This document shows positions 27,897 to 37,014 of a DNA stretch of 64,000 bases, piece after piece. The notes beneath the pieces are model-generated. The model saw only the letters and a program-made list of their open reading frames with translations. It searched no databases and was not told the DNA's origin. Source of the DNA: Acinetobacter sp. ANC 3903 (GTDB taxonomy: Bacteria > Pseudomonadota > Gammaproteobacteria > Pseudomonadales > Moraxellaceae); assembly GCF_002135315.1 (NCBI RefSeq), contig NZ_NEGA01000013.1, positions 1 to 64,000 on the forward strand, given 5' to 3'. A program made the position numbers and the translations under genes. Position 1 is the first letter of the stretch. Each line of letters opens with the position of its first letter.

Positions 27897-27924
27897 GAGC
27901 CCATCACGTGATGGGCTTTTTTAT
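27897..27924 (+). terminator. Terminator after the VIT/YedE chimera
   Basis: AGCCCATCAC and GTGATGGGCT form a perfect 20-base palindrome followed by T residues. Confidence 0.88.
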
Positions 27925-27942
27925 ATATTCTCTTTTTATAAT

Positions 27943-28464
27943 TTAGTTTAAAGCTGCTTTCAAATTACAACCAAAGCCCATAATTTCTTGTGCCTGACGA
28001 TATGTTGTATAGCGATTTAAAATAAAGTCATAAAACTGATCAGCATCAGCAAAACTTTTGCTTAAATCTTCATCCTGTGCATGCGGTAATTTCACCTGCC
28101 CAATCAACTTCGGGTTTTGATGACCCAAATGATACATCTGGGCAAAATATTCATTCATCATTTCACAATAGGCCTGTTTCACCGGCTTTAATGAAGTACT
28201 GCTCACTGCATGCAGGTTTAAAGTTTTCAATTGATTCACATCCAGTACCGACTGATCTGAAAAAGCAATATTATTGGTTTTTTTAAACGCCTGATAATCT
28301 TTAGATAACTGTTGATTTAAAGTTTCAAAGCGTTGTTGCAAACTTGCAACATCTTGAACTTTGTATTGTTGAGGATCAATCTGTGTTTTAGGCTGCTCAG
28401 AGCTTGAACATGCTGAAACTAATATAATTGAAATCAAAATCGTAAAAATTAACGGCTTCATCAT
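27943..28464 (-). CDS. Hypothetical lipoprotein
   Basis: A 173-aa precursor whose N-terminus MMKPLIFTILISIILVSAC is a type II signal peptide with lipobox LVSAC. The mature part is mainly helical and Gln-rich (VASLQQRFETLNQQLSKDYQAFKK) and has no recognised domain. I chose the ATG at 28464 so that the signal peptide is at the very N-terminus; an earlier start at 28497 puts eleven charged residues before it. It is convergent with the VIT/YedE chimera. The function is unknown. Confidence 0.75.
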   Translation of the reverse strand: MMKPLIFTILISIILVSACSSSEQPKTQIDPQQYKVQDVASLQQRFETLNQQLSKDYQAFKKTNNIAFSDQSVLDVNQLKTLNLHAVSSTSLKPVKQAYCEMMNEYFAQMYHLGHQNPKLIGQVKLPHAQDEDLSKSFADADQFYDFILNRYTTYRQAQEIMGFGCNLKAALN

Positions 28465-28517
28465 CACTCGCCCAATAGTCGCATAATACAACCCCACATT
28501 ATGCCTGAAATATCCAG

Positions 28518-29297
28518 CTAAATTGACTTTTCATTCATATAACGCCAATAGCGTTTCGGTACATATTGAATGTGCAATTTCATGTTTTGTCGTGCTTGAA
28601 TGTTTACGCTATGAAAATAATCTTTCCACAATTGATCATAAAGGCATTCTTGCTCGTCCAGTTCTACGGTAAAAGATTGACTAAAACCAGTAGTAAGCTT
28701 GGCATCGACCTCATGAGCATTCATTTCAATTTAATGTAGCTGCTGCAAATCATAATAAATGCCGTATTTACGTTTTTCATCATAGATCAGCCAGCTCTGA
28801 TCCTGATAACGCGCTTTAAAATGTCGTTCAATCAACGGCAAAACATTAAAATCGGGCCGAACCAGACTTAAAAACAAGCCATCCTGACATTTTTTAAAGC
28901 GTACAAAGGCTTCCATACAATGCTTCTCACGTCCCACCTGCTTGGCCCACTGCGCCAAAGCCAACACATCGGGATGTCCATAATTTTCATCAACTTTATA
29001 TTTATGCTGGAAAATATACAGACAATAATTAAACAGGTGCTGATAAGCAGTTTGATTTTCAGATAGAAAGGTATAGTAAAAATTACGCTGACTTTGAGTT
29101 GAGGTTTTTTGCTTTAATCCTTGCCAGACACGCTGTGCATGCTCATTATTCGAAGCCACCTGAATAAAATCATCAAACAGCCCATTTTGCGCATGCTCAT
29201 CACAGGTGACATTGACCTGAAACTCTTTAAATTGAAATGCGCGGAATACACAGCTTAACAGGCCGGTCATACTGCCATCAAAGCGATAGGTGGCCAT
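28518..29297 (-). pseudogene. DUF4130/TIGR03915-type DNA metabolism protein split by a stop codon
   Basis: The two halves are in the same frame. The first (188 codons, from ATG 29297) has YRFDGSMTGLLSCVFRAFQF, DVLALAQWAKQVGREKHCMEAFVRFKK and YDEKRKYGIYYD. The second (from 28724) ends DQLWKDYFHSVNIQARQNMKLHIQYVPKRYWRYM. Together they cover a typical DUF4130 protein of about 259 aa. A TAA at 28733-28731 separates them, most simply from CAA. The ATG overlaps the TGA of the radical SAM gene upstream by one base, the standard pairing of these two families. Because the partner gene is also broken, decay is the better explanation than two separate proteins. Confidence 0.85.
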
Positions 29298-30585
29298 CAG
29301 AAAGTAAAGCCTAATTGCGGGGAAAGTTGCTGAGTATATTTGGACTGTCCCGACTGTAAAATTTGATTTCGAATCTGACTGGGTAATTGTTCTTTTATAA
29401 ATTTAGGTGTATCGGCGCAACGAATAAAATGCTGTGCCCGGTTATAGGCCACACCAATGCGTTTCAGTTGATCGATGTGGATTTTCCCAAAGCGTCGTGC
29501 CTAGACAATTTTTTAGCAGAACGCACGCCAATACCGGGCACACGCAGAATCAGGCGGTAATCCGCGCGGTTTAAATCGACCGGAAATTGCTCCAGATGAC
29601 GCAGTGCCCAACTCAGCTTGGGATCAACATCCAAATCCAGATTGGGGTGTTTTTCATCGACAAGTTCTGTTGCATCAAAACCATAAAAATGCATTAACCA
29701 GTCACTTTGATACAACCGGTTTTCTCTCAGTAAAGGCGGTGCAGAACCAACCGCCGGTAAAGATTTTTCCTGCTCATTGATGGGAATATAACCGGAGTAA
29801 TACACCCGTTTCAGTTTAAATTCCTTGTAATGCCGATCTGCCATCAAAATAATATCCTAATCGGTTTCACTATGCGCGCCCACGACCATTTGGGTGGTTT
29901 GCCCTGCGGGAACAAATTGAGGAACAGAATGAATCAGCTTGCGTTCATCTTTAAATTGAATTAAACGGTCGCGCACAATGCCTAAATCTTTTTGCACTTC
30001 TGCATGGTTTTTTTCAGGTGTAAATTTTTGCAAGCCTGCTTCAGTTGGCATTTCTAAATTAATACTTATGCGGTCTACATATAAGCCGGCTTCGGTAATC
30101 ATTTCTGGTGATGCACCGGGAATGGTTTTTAGATGAATATAGCCATTAAAATTCTCTTCCAGACGTAATTTTTTCACCACTTGCAGCATACGTTCCATGG
30201 TGCAATCTGCCGATTTAAATATTCCCGAACTTAAAAACAAGCCTTCAATATAATTACGGCGATAAAAGTTCATGGTCAAATCAACCACTGCCTGCACGGT
30301 AAATGCCGCCCGTTTCACGTCATTGGAGCGCCTTGACATACAGTAAGAACAGTCAAAAATACAGACATTGGAAAACAGAATTTTGAGTAAGGACACACAG
30401 CACCCATCTTCGGTATAGCCGTGACAAATCCCGGAACCGGTATGCCCAGACCTTTATCTTTATTTTTACGGTTACTGCCACTTGAAGAACACGACACCTC
30501 ATACTTGGCAGCATCGGCTAAAATTTGCAGTTTTTCACGGATACGTTCAGACGTGCGCAGACGGCACTCGAAAATAAAAATACAT
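29297..30585 (-). pseudogene. Putative DNA modification/repair radical SAM protein (TIGR03916 type), broken
   Basis: Reading frames on the minus strand assemble into one radical SAM protein: REKLQILADAAKYEVSCSSS, then GICHGYTEDG, then LLKILFSNVCIFDCSYCMSR with the CX3CX2C cluster motif, then NYIEGLFLSSGIF, then RVPGIGVRSAKK with a helix-hairpin-helix, then YNRAQHFIRCADTPKF. Breaks: a frameshift near 30439-30449, an in-frame TAG at 29859-29857, a frameshift in the A/T run at 29509-29514, and a TAG at 29503-29501 in the restored frame. The start is also unclear: the ATG at 30585 is out of frame with REKLQ. Intact homologues pair with DUF4130 proteins, as here. Confidence 0.88.
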
Positions 30586-30760
30586 TATAAAATTTTAATT
30601 TTCAGAGAGGGGTTCATTGATCTTATGAGCGACAGAGCCTGACGTTGTATTTTTTAATTTGGGCACTAAAAATCCTTTTTATTTCACAAGGAAATAACGA
30701 ATATTATTTGCTTAATTTTCAAGGCTTGGGCAAAGTGATATAGAGGAGAAGGAGCTGAAT

Positions 30761-31804
30761 ATGACTTTATTAAAACAACTTGCGATTAAACATCCTATTT
30801 TTCTTGCCCCGATGGCAGGTGTTTCTACGCCAAAATTGGCTGCTGAAGTTTCTAATCAAGGCGGTTTAGGTTCATTAGGGTTAGGTGCCAGTACGGTTGA
30901 AGCTGCCCGTCAGCAAATTTTAGAGACTCAAGCCCTGACTCATCACCCTTTTCAGGTAAATTTCTTTTGTCATCAAAGTTCAGAATTAGATTCCAAAGTT
31001 GCAGAACAATGGATTCAATATTTGGCACCACAATTTGAGAAGTATCAGGTCACACCGCCGACCGAGTTAAAATGTATTTATCCCAGCTTTCTCGAGAACG
31101 ACGACTATTTAAATCTGGTTCTAGAAACGCGTCCCCAAGCAGTCAGTTTTCACTTTGGTATTCCGCATCCTTATCAAATTCAGGCCTTAAAACAGGCTGG
31201 TATTATAACCATGGTGTCAGCCACCAATCTGGCGGAAGCCCTTGAAATTGAAGCGGCAGGTATTGATGTCATTATTGCACAAGGCATTGAGGCAGGTGGG
31301 CATCGCGGTATTTTTAACGAAACATTTGACAGTGCTGTTAAAACCTCAGATTTGGTGCAATTGCTCAAACAGTATTGCACTTTACCTATTGTTGCTGCGG
31401 GTGGCATTATGAATGGGCAACAAGCCCAGTTATTAATGAAATTAGGGGCTGCAGCCGTTCAACTTGGGACTGCTTTTGTACAATGTAAAAGTTCCAATGC
31501 AAATGCTGCTTATCGAAAAGCGCTGTTTAGCAAACCGATTACGCAAATTAGCACAAGTATTTCTGGCCGTCCTGCACGTGGTTTAATTAATCACTGGCAT
31601 ACCCAAGTCGATCAACCTGAACGACCACAAGTCGCCACCTATCCTTATTGCTATGATCTGGGTAAACAACTCAATGCAGCGGCAATAGCGCAAGGTGACG
31701 ATGGATTTGGTGCATTTTGGGCGGGTACCAATGTAGCTCAAATTCGAGAAATGGAAGCTGCGGATTTGATTAATCAACTGGTTCTGGAAATGAGTCAGGC
31801 CTAA
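30761..31804 (+). CDS. Nitronate monooxygenase
   Basis: An FMN-dependent TIM-barrel enzyme of 347 aa that oxidises alkyl nitronates such as propionate 3-nitronate. FLAPMAGVSTPKLAAEVSNQGGLGSLG at the N-terminus, AQGIEAGGHRG at about residues 170-180 and PIVAAGGIMNGQQAQLLMKLGAAAVQLGTAF are the class I signature blocks (the His of GGHRG is the catalytic base). GAGGAGAAGGAG gives a strong ribosome-binding site. It is monocistronic with its own terminator. Confidence 0.92.
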   Translation: MTLLKQLAIKHPIFLAPMAGVSTPKLAAEVSNQGGLGSLGLGASTVEAARQQILETQALTHHPFQVNFFCHQSSELDSKVAEQWIQYLAPQFEKYQVTPPTELKCIYPSFLENDDYLNLVLETRPQAVSFHFGIPHPYQIQALKQAGIITMVSATNLAEALEIEAAGIDVIIAQGIEAGGHRGIFNETFDSAVKTSDLVQLLKQYCTLPIVAAGGIMNGQQAQLLMKLGAAAVQLGTAFVQCKSSNANAAYRKALFSKPITQISTSISGRPARGLINHWHTQVDQPERPQVATYPYCYDLGKQLNAAAIAQGDDGFGAFWAGTNVAQIREMEAADLINQLVLEMSQA

Positions 31805-31826
31805 TTATCCAGGTCAGATAAGCCAT

Positions 31827-31856
31827 AAAAAACCTCTCACTTGAGAGGTTTTTTAA
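31827..31856 (+). terminator. Terminator of nitronate monooxygenase gene
   Basis: AAAAAACCTCTCA pairs perfectly with TGAGAGGTTTTTT around CT. The symmetric tails allow bidirectional use with the convergent gene. Confidence 0.9.
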
Positions 31857-31866
31857 TCGGGTATAA

Positions 31867-32448
31867 CTAACGTGTAGCACGATGCCAAGCATCTTTAGCT
31901 GCATATTTGGCTTCTTCCCAATTAAGACGAGACTGATCCTTGGTACTTTCCCACTTGCTTCTTAATTCCGGTTCAACATGCTCAAACTCGGTATCACGGT
32001 CATATTGAGCCCTATTGCCATAGCCTACTTGATAAGCATTCCGGTAATCCCTGTCATAGTCTAAATCACTATAGGTATTTCGGGTTTCATTGAAATAAGG
32101 CGTCTTATGATGCTGTTCTCTCCAATACGCATCTTCTTCGGCTGGATTTAGCGCTTCCGCAAGTTCATTACCTGCTACACCGCCAATAATTCCTCCGACT
32201 AGACCACCAACTACAGCACCTACAGGGCCAGCTGTAGATCCAACTGCGGCACCTGCTGCTATAGATCCCAGGGCAGCACCTCCTGCTACACCGCCTATTG
32301 CACCAACACTTGTTCCCACAGGATGATCGCCTGCTTCATTCATATCAGGAACAGAATTACTTTCTGTATCGGTTGTTCTTTGTTGTTCTGGTCGATGATT
32401 TGGATTGGTAAGATCAGTTTCCGTAACAGGACGATTTGTATTGACCAT
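31867..32448 (-). CDS. Glycine-zipper protein, hypothetical
   Basis: A 193-aa protein in three parts. Residues 1-44 are polar and Asn/Thr-rich. Residues 45-95 form a glycine zipper (GGVAGGAALGSIAAGAAVG, then VVGGLVGGIIGGVAG) able to make tightly packed membrane helices. The C-terminal 95 residues are charged and rich in Tyr, Arg and Asp (YSDLDYDRDYRNAYQVGYG, ending KWESTKDQSRLNWEEAKYAAKDAWHRAT). There is no signal peptide. AGAAGGAGAAAG lies just before the ATG. Similar proteins are often stress-induced; that is not shown here. Confidence 0.75.
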   Translation of the reverse strand: MVNTNRPVTETDLTNPNHRPEQQRTTDTESNSVPDMNEAGDHPVGTSVGAIGGVAGGAALGSIAAGAAVGSTAGPVGAVVGGLVGGIIGGVAGNELAEALNPAEEDAYWREQHHKTPYFNETRNTYSDLDYDRDYRNAYQVGYGNRAQYDRDTEFEHVEPELRSKWESTKDQSRLNWEEAKYAAKDAWHRATR

Positions 32449-32640
32449 TTTCTTTCTCCTTCTGCCATATCAATATATTCAAGATATGTAGATAAACAGC
32501 TTGATGAGCTTCAGAAGAATTTAGCATAGGACAATTTGGACTAAGCTATGTTCGATAACTGTCCCGATTAAGTGATGAGATGTTGTAGCCTGTAATTCTT
32601 TTAGTATTGTTATACAAATTATGCAAAAAATATTGATAAA

Positions 32641-32694
32641 GAAAAAAATCACTGCTCTTTATTTTGATGAAACCTTTTCAATAAAGAGCAGTGA
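32641..32694 (-). terminator. Terminator of dusB
   Basis: TCACTGCTCTTTATT and AATAAAGAGCAGTGA form a perfect 15-bp stem with a 16-base loop. On the minus strand it is followed by TTTTTTT, 38 bases after the dusB stop. Confidence 0.88.
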
Positions 32695-32731
32695 CCTATG
32701 TTGAGCATAAAAATAAAAAACCAATAAAAGC

Positions 32732-33757
32732 CTATTTGGTTTCAAGCAGGTTCACCTGCTCGACCTGTACATCACTCATAATTTCGCCTTGAGCAAGGAG
32801 CTGATTAAAATAGTCTTCCACTACATTAAACTGTTCAGCTGTACTTTCGACCTTGTACATATTTTGGCGGAATTCATTGCTTGAACGTAAACCCTTGGTA
32901 TACCAGGCAATATGTTTTCGTGAAATACGGCAACCTGAATATTCCCCGTAAAAATCATACAGTTCTGATAAATGTCCTAATAGTACATCTTTCACTTCAG
33001 CAATACTCGGTGCTGCAAGCTGTTCCCCCGTTTTCAAATAATGGGCAATTTCACGAAAAATCCAGGGACGACCTTGTGCCGCACGGCCAATCATCACCGC
33101 ATCAGCACCGGTATAATCCAGCACATACCTGGCTTTTTCAGGACTGTCGATATCGCCATTGGCAATGACTGGAATATTCAACATTTCTTTAACTTCTTTA
33201 ATTAAAGAATAACGTGCCGTATTCAAATACATATCTTCACGGGTACGCCCATGTAAGGCCAAGGCTGCAATGCCTGCTTGTTCAGCACGTTTTGCTACAC
33301 GCAGAATATTTTCATGACCATTTAAATACCCTAAACGGGTTTTTAAAGTCACAGGAACATCTACTGCAGCCACCACGGTATCTAAAATTCGCGCCACCAG
33401 ATCTTCATCTTTTAATAAGGCGGAACCGGCTAATTTATTGCAGACTTTTTTCGCCGGACAGCCCATATTGATGTCAACAATCTGTGCGCCATTTGCTACC
33501 TGATAGCGCGCCGCTTCCGCTAACTCATTCGGTTCTGAACCGGCAATCTGTGCGGATATCGGTGCCAGTTCACCATCAAAGTTGGCCCGGTAAAGACTTT
33601 TCTTACTCATGCGTAAGGTCTGGTCTGAAGTCATCATTTCACTGACCGCATGCCCTGCACCAAAATATTTACACAACGTCCGGAATGGACGATCCGTAAC
33701 ACCTGCCATGGGAGCAACAATTAAATTATTTGACAGTTGATATGGACCAATATACAT
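32732..33757 (-). CDS. dusB: tRNA-dihydrouridine synthase DusB
   Basis: An FMN enzyme that reduces specific uridines in tRNA to dihydrouridine. The TIM-barrel start is IVAPMAGVTDRPFR. INMGCPAKKVCNKLAGSALL at about residues 98-117 holds the catalytic Cys, and IPVIANGDI, GADAVMIGRAAQGRPWIFREI and the C-terminal helical domain follow. The 341-aa length and the MGCPAKKV(C)NK form mark DusB rather than DusA or DusC. In many gammaproteobacteria dusB precedes fis; here the transcript ends at a strong terminator with no fis in the window. Confidence 0.94.
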   Translation of the reverse strand: MYIGPYQLSNNLIVAPMAGVTDRPFRTLCKYFGAGHAVSEMMTSDQTLRMSKKSLYRANFDGELAPISAQIAGSEPNELAEAARYQVANGAQIVDINMGCPAKKVCNKLAGSALLKDEDLVARILDTVVAAVDVPVTLKTRLGYLNGHENILRVAKRAEQAGIAALALHGRTREDMYLNTARYSLIKEVKEMLNIPVIANGDIDSPEKARYVLDYTGADAVMIGRAAQGRPWIFREIAHYLKTGEQLAAPSIAEVKDVLLGHLSELYDFYGEYSGCRISRKHIAWYTKGLRSSNEFRQNMYKVESTAEQFNVVEDYFNQLLAQGEIMSDVQVEQVNLLETK

Positions 33758-33839
33758 ATAAATTCATCACTTTTTCGACTGGCATAGTATACTTCATCTG
33801 CTGTACTGGCTCACCCTTTTGGAATATGTTTTCATTATT

Positions 33840-35048
33840 ATGGAAAAAACTCTTTTTATTTCATCTCGTGTTAAATCTTTGAGTATTCTAGCTTTGTCAC
33901 TTAGCCTGGCGGCATGTGGCGATAACTCATGGTGGTCGAAAAATCATGAACCAACACTAGAAGAAGATCAAATCAAGCGCCTTATTCCATCACGTGTCCA
34001 TCAGCGTGCCTCATGGGCTAAAGATATTTACAGTATTACCGATCAGCTGGATATCCCTCAAACCAAAGAAAATATTTGCACTATCGTGGCTGTAGTGGAT
34101 CAGGAATCTAACTTCATTGCAGATCCGCACGTTTCAGGCTTGGGTGAAAAAGCGGTGAAGGAAGTTCAAGACCGTCTGGATGAAAAATTTAAAAGCAAAT
34201 TGGGTGATACCCTGGGTGGAACGGTTGCAGGCTATTTTGAAGAAGTTTTAAAAAACCAGCCCAGTCCTGACAATAACTATTTAAGCCAGATGCGTAAGGT
34301 GCAAACCGAACGCGAACTGGATGAGTTATATCGTGAAATTTTTAGTTATATGTCAAAGCATTATCATGTCAGTACGCTCACAGGTGCAGCAAAACTGGTC
34401 GGACAAGACATTGGTGAAAACTTAAATCCTGTGACCACATTGGGTTCAATGCAAGTCCATATTGGCTATGCCAAAGCACACAAACGTCAAGGTGGCAGCA
34501 GTGCCGAATTGCGTACCGATTTATATACTCAATATGGTGGTTTGTATTACGGTATTCACCGCCTGATGATGTATCCGGCCGATTATGACAAGCCCATTTA
34601 CCGTTTTGCAGACTACAACTCCGGTATGTACTCAAGTCGCAATGCGGCTTTCCAGAGCATGCTGAATGACTTGACTTCAGATGAGCTAGAACTGGATGGT
34701 GATCTGCTGCTGTATACTAAAGAGGGTTCTATTCGCTCTATAAGCAGCCAGTCCGAGCGTGATCTGATTAGTGTTTTTGCTGCCAATAATATTTTGGTTA
34801 CTCCTCGCCAAATCCGTGCAGACTTGAAAAAGGAAAAACAGAAAGATTTTGAAGATACAGCAACCTATCGCGCTGTATCAAAGCTTTACCAAGAGAAAAC
34901 CGGCAAAAAACCGATTTATGCTATCATGCCTAAAGTGGTCATTTCAGGTCCCAAATTAAGCCGCGATTATAATACCAACTGGTATGCAACCCGCGTCAAT
35001 GGAAGATACCAATCATGTATGCAGCGAGCAAAAAGAATAAAAATCTAG
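33840..35048 (+). CDS. DUF1615 lipoprotein
   Basis: A 402-aa protein with a lipoprotein signal ending LSLSLAACGDN. The mature part includes ICTIVAVVDQESNFIADPHVSGLG, NPVTTLGSMQVHIGYAKAHK and YRFADYNSGMYSSRNAAFQ, which fit the DUF1615 family; the Glu-Ser and GSMQV pattern resembles a lysozyme-like fold, so a role in cell-wall turnover is possible. I chose the ATG at 33840 because it places the signal peptide properly; a TTG seven codons earlier is the alternative. Its last 34 bases overlap the next gene in another frame. Confidence 0.82.
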   Translation: MEKTLFISSRVKSLSILALSLSLAACGDNSWWSKNHEPTLEEDQIKRLIPSRVHQRASWAKDIYSITDQLDIPQTKENICTIVAVVDQESNFIADPHVSGLGEKAVKEVQDRLDEKFKSKLGDTLGGTVAGYFEEVLKNQPSPDNNYLSQMRKVQTERELDELYREIFSYMSKHYHVSTLTGAAKLVGQDIGENLNPVTTLGSMQVHIGYAKAHKRQGGSSAELRTDLYTQYGGLYYGIHRLMMYPADYDKPIYRFADYNSGMYSSRNAAFQSMLNDLTSDELELDGDLLLYTKEGSIRSISSQSERDLISVFAANNILVTPRQIRADLKKEKQKDFEDTATYRAVSKLYQEKTGKKPIYAIMPKVVISGPKLSRDYNTNWYATRVNGRYQSCMQRAKRIKI

Positions 35049-35662
35049 CGCTCTTCGACTTTGATGGAACCCTGTGTACCAAGGACAGTTTCACAGGGTT
35101 TATCTTCTATGCACTCTCTAAACGTCATATTGTCAAACAGGGCATAAAAATTCTGCCTTGGATTCAGGCCTACTATCTAAATGCCTATCCTGCACATGCC
35201 ATGCGTTCTAAATTATTTCGTGCCATGTTTAGTAATGCTAATGCCTTAGAGCTGCAACAAATGGCACAGGAATATGCTGCGAGCTTAATGAATCAATTAA
35301 ACCATCCTCTACTGAAACAACTTAAACAGCATCAAGCTTTAGGTGATGATGTAGTCCTGGTTTCAGCATCGGTTGATGTGTACCTCAAGCCTGTCTGTAC
35401 GCTATTAAATATTGACTTAATTTGTACCCAGACTGAACAAGTCAATAATATCTATACAGGACAATACACCACACCCGATTGCAGTTCGGAACAGAAAAGA
35501 CAACGAATTTTAGAAAAATATCATTTAACTGATTATGCGGTAATTTATGCCTATGGTAATAGTCATGAAGATAAGGAAATGCTTGCGATGGCCCATTATG
35601 CTTACATGGTTGGTGGAGCCGATGATCTGCCAACTATTCTAAGTCATAAAAAATTGGCTTAG
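35015..35662 (+). CDS. HAD-IB family phosphatase
   Basis: A 215-aa SerB-like haloacid dehalogenase. Motif I is LFDFDGTLCTKDSF (nucleophile Asp), motif II is VLVSASVDVYL and motif IV is AYGNSHEDKEML. The helical cap lies between motifs I and II. Relatives act on phosphoserine-like or lipid phosphates; the substrate is unknown. The ATG at 35015 lies inside the end of the DUF1615 gene, a 34-base overlap that suggests translational coupling. Confidence 0.85.
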   Translation: MYAASKKNKNLALFDFDGTLCTKDSFTGFIFYALSKRHIVKQGIKILPWIQAYYLNAYPAHAMRSKLFRAMFSNANALELQQMAQEYAASLMNQLNHPLLKQLKQHQALGDDVVLVSASVDVYLKPVCTLLNIDLICTQTEQVNNIYTGQYTTPDCSSEQKRQRILEKYHLTDYAVIYAYGNSHEDKEMLAMAHYAYMVGGADDLPTILSHKKLA

Positions 35663-35683
35663 TTTTATTTATGGCTCATAAAA

Positions 35684-35707
35684 AAACCCACAATTCATTG
35701 TGGGTTT
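35684..35707 (+). terminator. Terminator of HAD gene
   Basis: AAACCCACAAT and ATTGTGGGTTT form a perfect stem with a TC loop, 22 bases after the stop. Confidence 0.82.
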
Positions 35708-35831
35708 AAAAGTATTTTAATCTACAGTAGCGCTTAACAATGCAAAAATTGGAAATCAACTACAATTCATTTCAACATCTCGTTTCAAAAACAGTTGATA
35801 GATTATATGCAAGTATGTGCAAATAGAATCT

Positions 35832-37004
35832 TTACAACTCAACTTCATTCCAAGCCAATACTGTGGTTTTGATTGGACCACTACCCGCAAACGGATTATT
35901 AGGATCGCCTCCGAGGAAACTGGCATCATAAGTAACAGACATGTTCCCACCTCCATTAAGATTCGTAGCAGCATTACCAAAAGTGTATGCTCCTGGGCTA
36001 CTTCCCTGAATATTCGCCACATACACTCCCCCACGAATTGACGTGTTACCCCCCCCATTCCCGTTAAATGAACCTAAAATTATTAGAATACCTTTAAAAT
36101 CGCACTGGTTACCATTTGGGGAATAGTCACCACGAATAATGACAATCCCTGCACATGATGGAACAGAACTAATTAATGCACCAGATACACTTCCATTAAT
36201 ATAAGTCACACCTGATGCATTCTTAATTGATTCAACCAATGCCATTACATTATTTGCATCTCCCCAAATACCCAAGTCGGTATTTTTCACGCATGCTCCA
36301 CTTCCAGTAGGACAATCTGCACCCCCACTATAATGGTCTGAATCACGTCTGTTGCTAGGTATACCAGTTAGCACAGTACTGGCACTCGAATTCATGGTTG
36401 CAATAGCAAGTTTATTTTGACCGTCAATTTTAAAATTATTACTATGTTTACCTTCAAATGTGCCAACTGTTCCACCCAAAGTCAAGGCACCTGGAAGGTC
36501 AGGTAATTTTACAGCACCTGGAAACTGCCCCTTAATCTTGATCTGATAAACGCTTTCGCCCAAAATTTTAGTCGTACTTCCACTGGTTTTGATTAAATTG
36601 CCCGTGACTTTTACGGTGACAATTTTATTGGTGTCATCCCAACATGGATTGCTTGCACAACCCACAGGATGTTTAGAAGGATCAATCCAGTAATATCCAT
36701 TATTACCCGAATTAACCGTCAATGCCCCTGAATTGGTATTTGGGATATCTGCAGAGGTATTCCAGTTTTGTTGCGTTGTTCCTGTCGGCCATCCACCACC
36801 GGACGCTTTAAACTGACCGTTTAACCAAGTTAAAAATTGTGTCGCACCATCTTCGGCAGCATTGGTCGTAATGACTTTATTATTAATATTTGCAGTCATT
36901 TTGCCTTGGATGATCGTGCCACGCATAGCGTAAAGACTGATCATGGTCGCTGCAAATAACACCACTACGGTAATCATGAGGACAGAACCTTGTTGTTGTT
37001 TCAT
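35832..37004 (-). CDS. pilX: Type IV pilus minor component PilX-like
   Basis: A protein of about 390 aa. The N-terminus MKQQQGSVLMITVVVLFAATMISLYAMR is a PilX-type hydrophobic helix without the classic GFTLIE cleavage motif, which is usual for PilX. The large C-terminal part is Gly/Asn/Ser-rich and contains VYVANIQGSSPG and a Cys pair (GCASNPCWDD). I used the ATG at 37004; another two codons upstream (37010) is possible. The ribosome-binding site GAGGT overlaps the pilW stop. It is the last gene of the pilin operon; pilY1, which usually follows pilX, is absent. Confidence 0.83.
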   Translation of the reverse strand: MKQQQGSVLMITVVVLFAATMISLYAMRGTIIQGKMTANINNKVITTNAAEDGATQFLTWLNGQFKASGGGWPTGTTQQNWNTSADIPNTNSGALTVNSGNNGYYWIDPSKHPVGCASNPCWDDTNKIVTVKVTGNLIKTSGSTTKILGESVYQIKIKGQFPGAVKLPDLPGALTLGGTVGTFEGKHSNNFKIDGQNKLAIATMNSSASTVLTGIPSNRRDSDHYSGGADCPTGSGACVKNTDLGIWGDANNVMALVESIKNASGVTYINGSVSGALISSVPSCAGIVIIRGDYSPNGNQCDFKGILIILGSFNGNGGGNTSIRGGVYVANIQGSSPGAYTFGNAATNLNGGGNMSVTYDASFLGGDPNNPFAGSGPIKTTVLAWNEVEL

Positions 37005-37014
37005 TATCATGACC

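Noticed and set aside
35015..35048. Overlap of the DUF1615 and HAD genes as a sequencing error
   Set aside because: Both frames carry good family motifs up to or from the overlap, so coupling is more likely.
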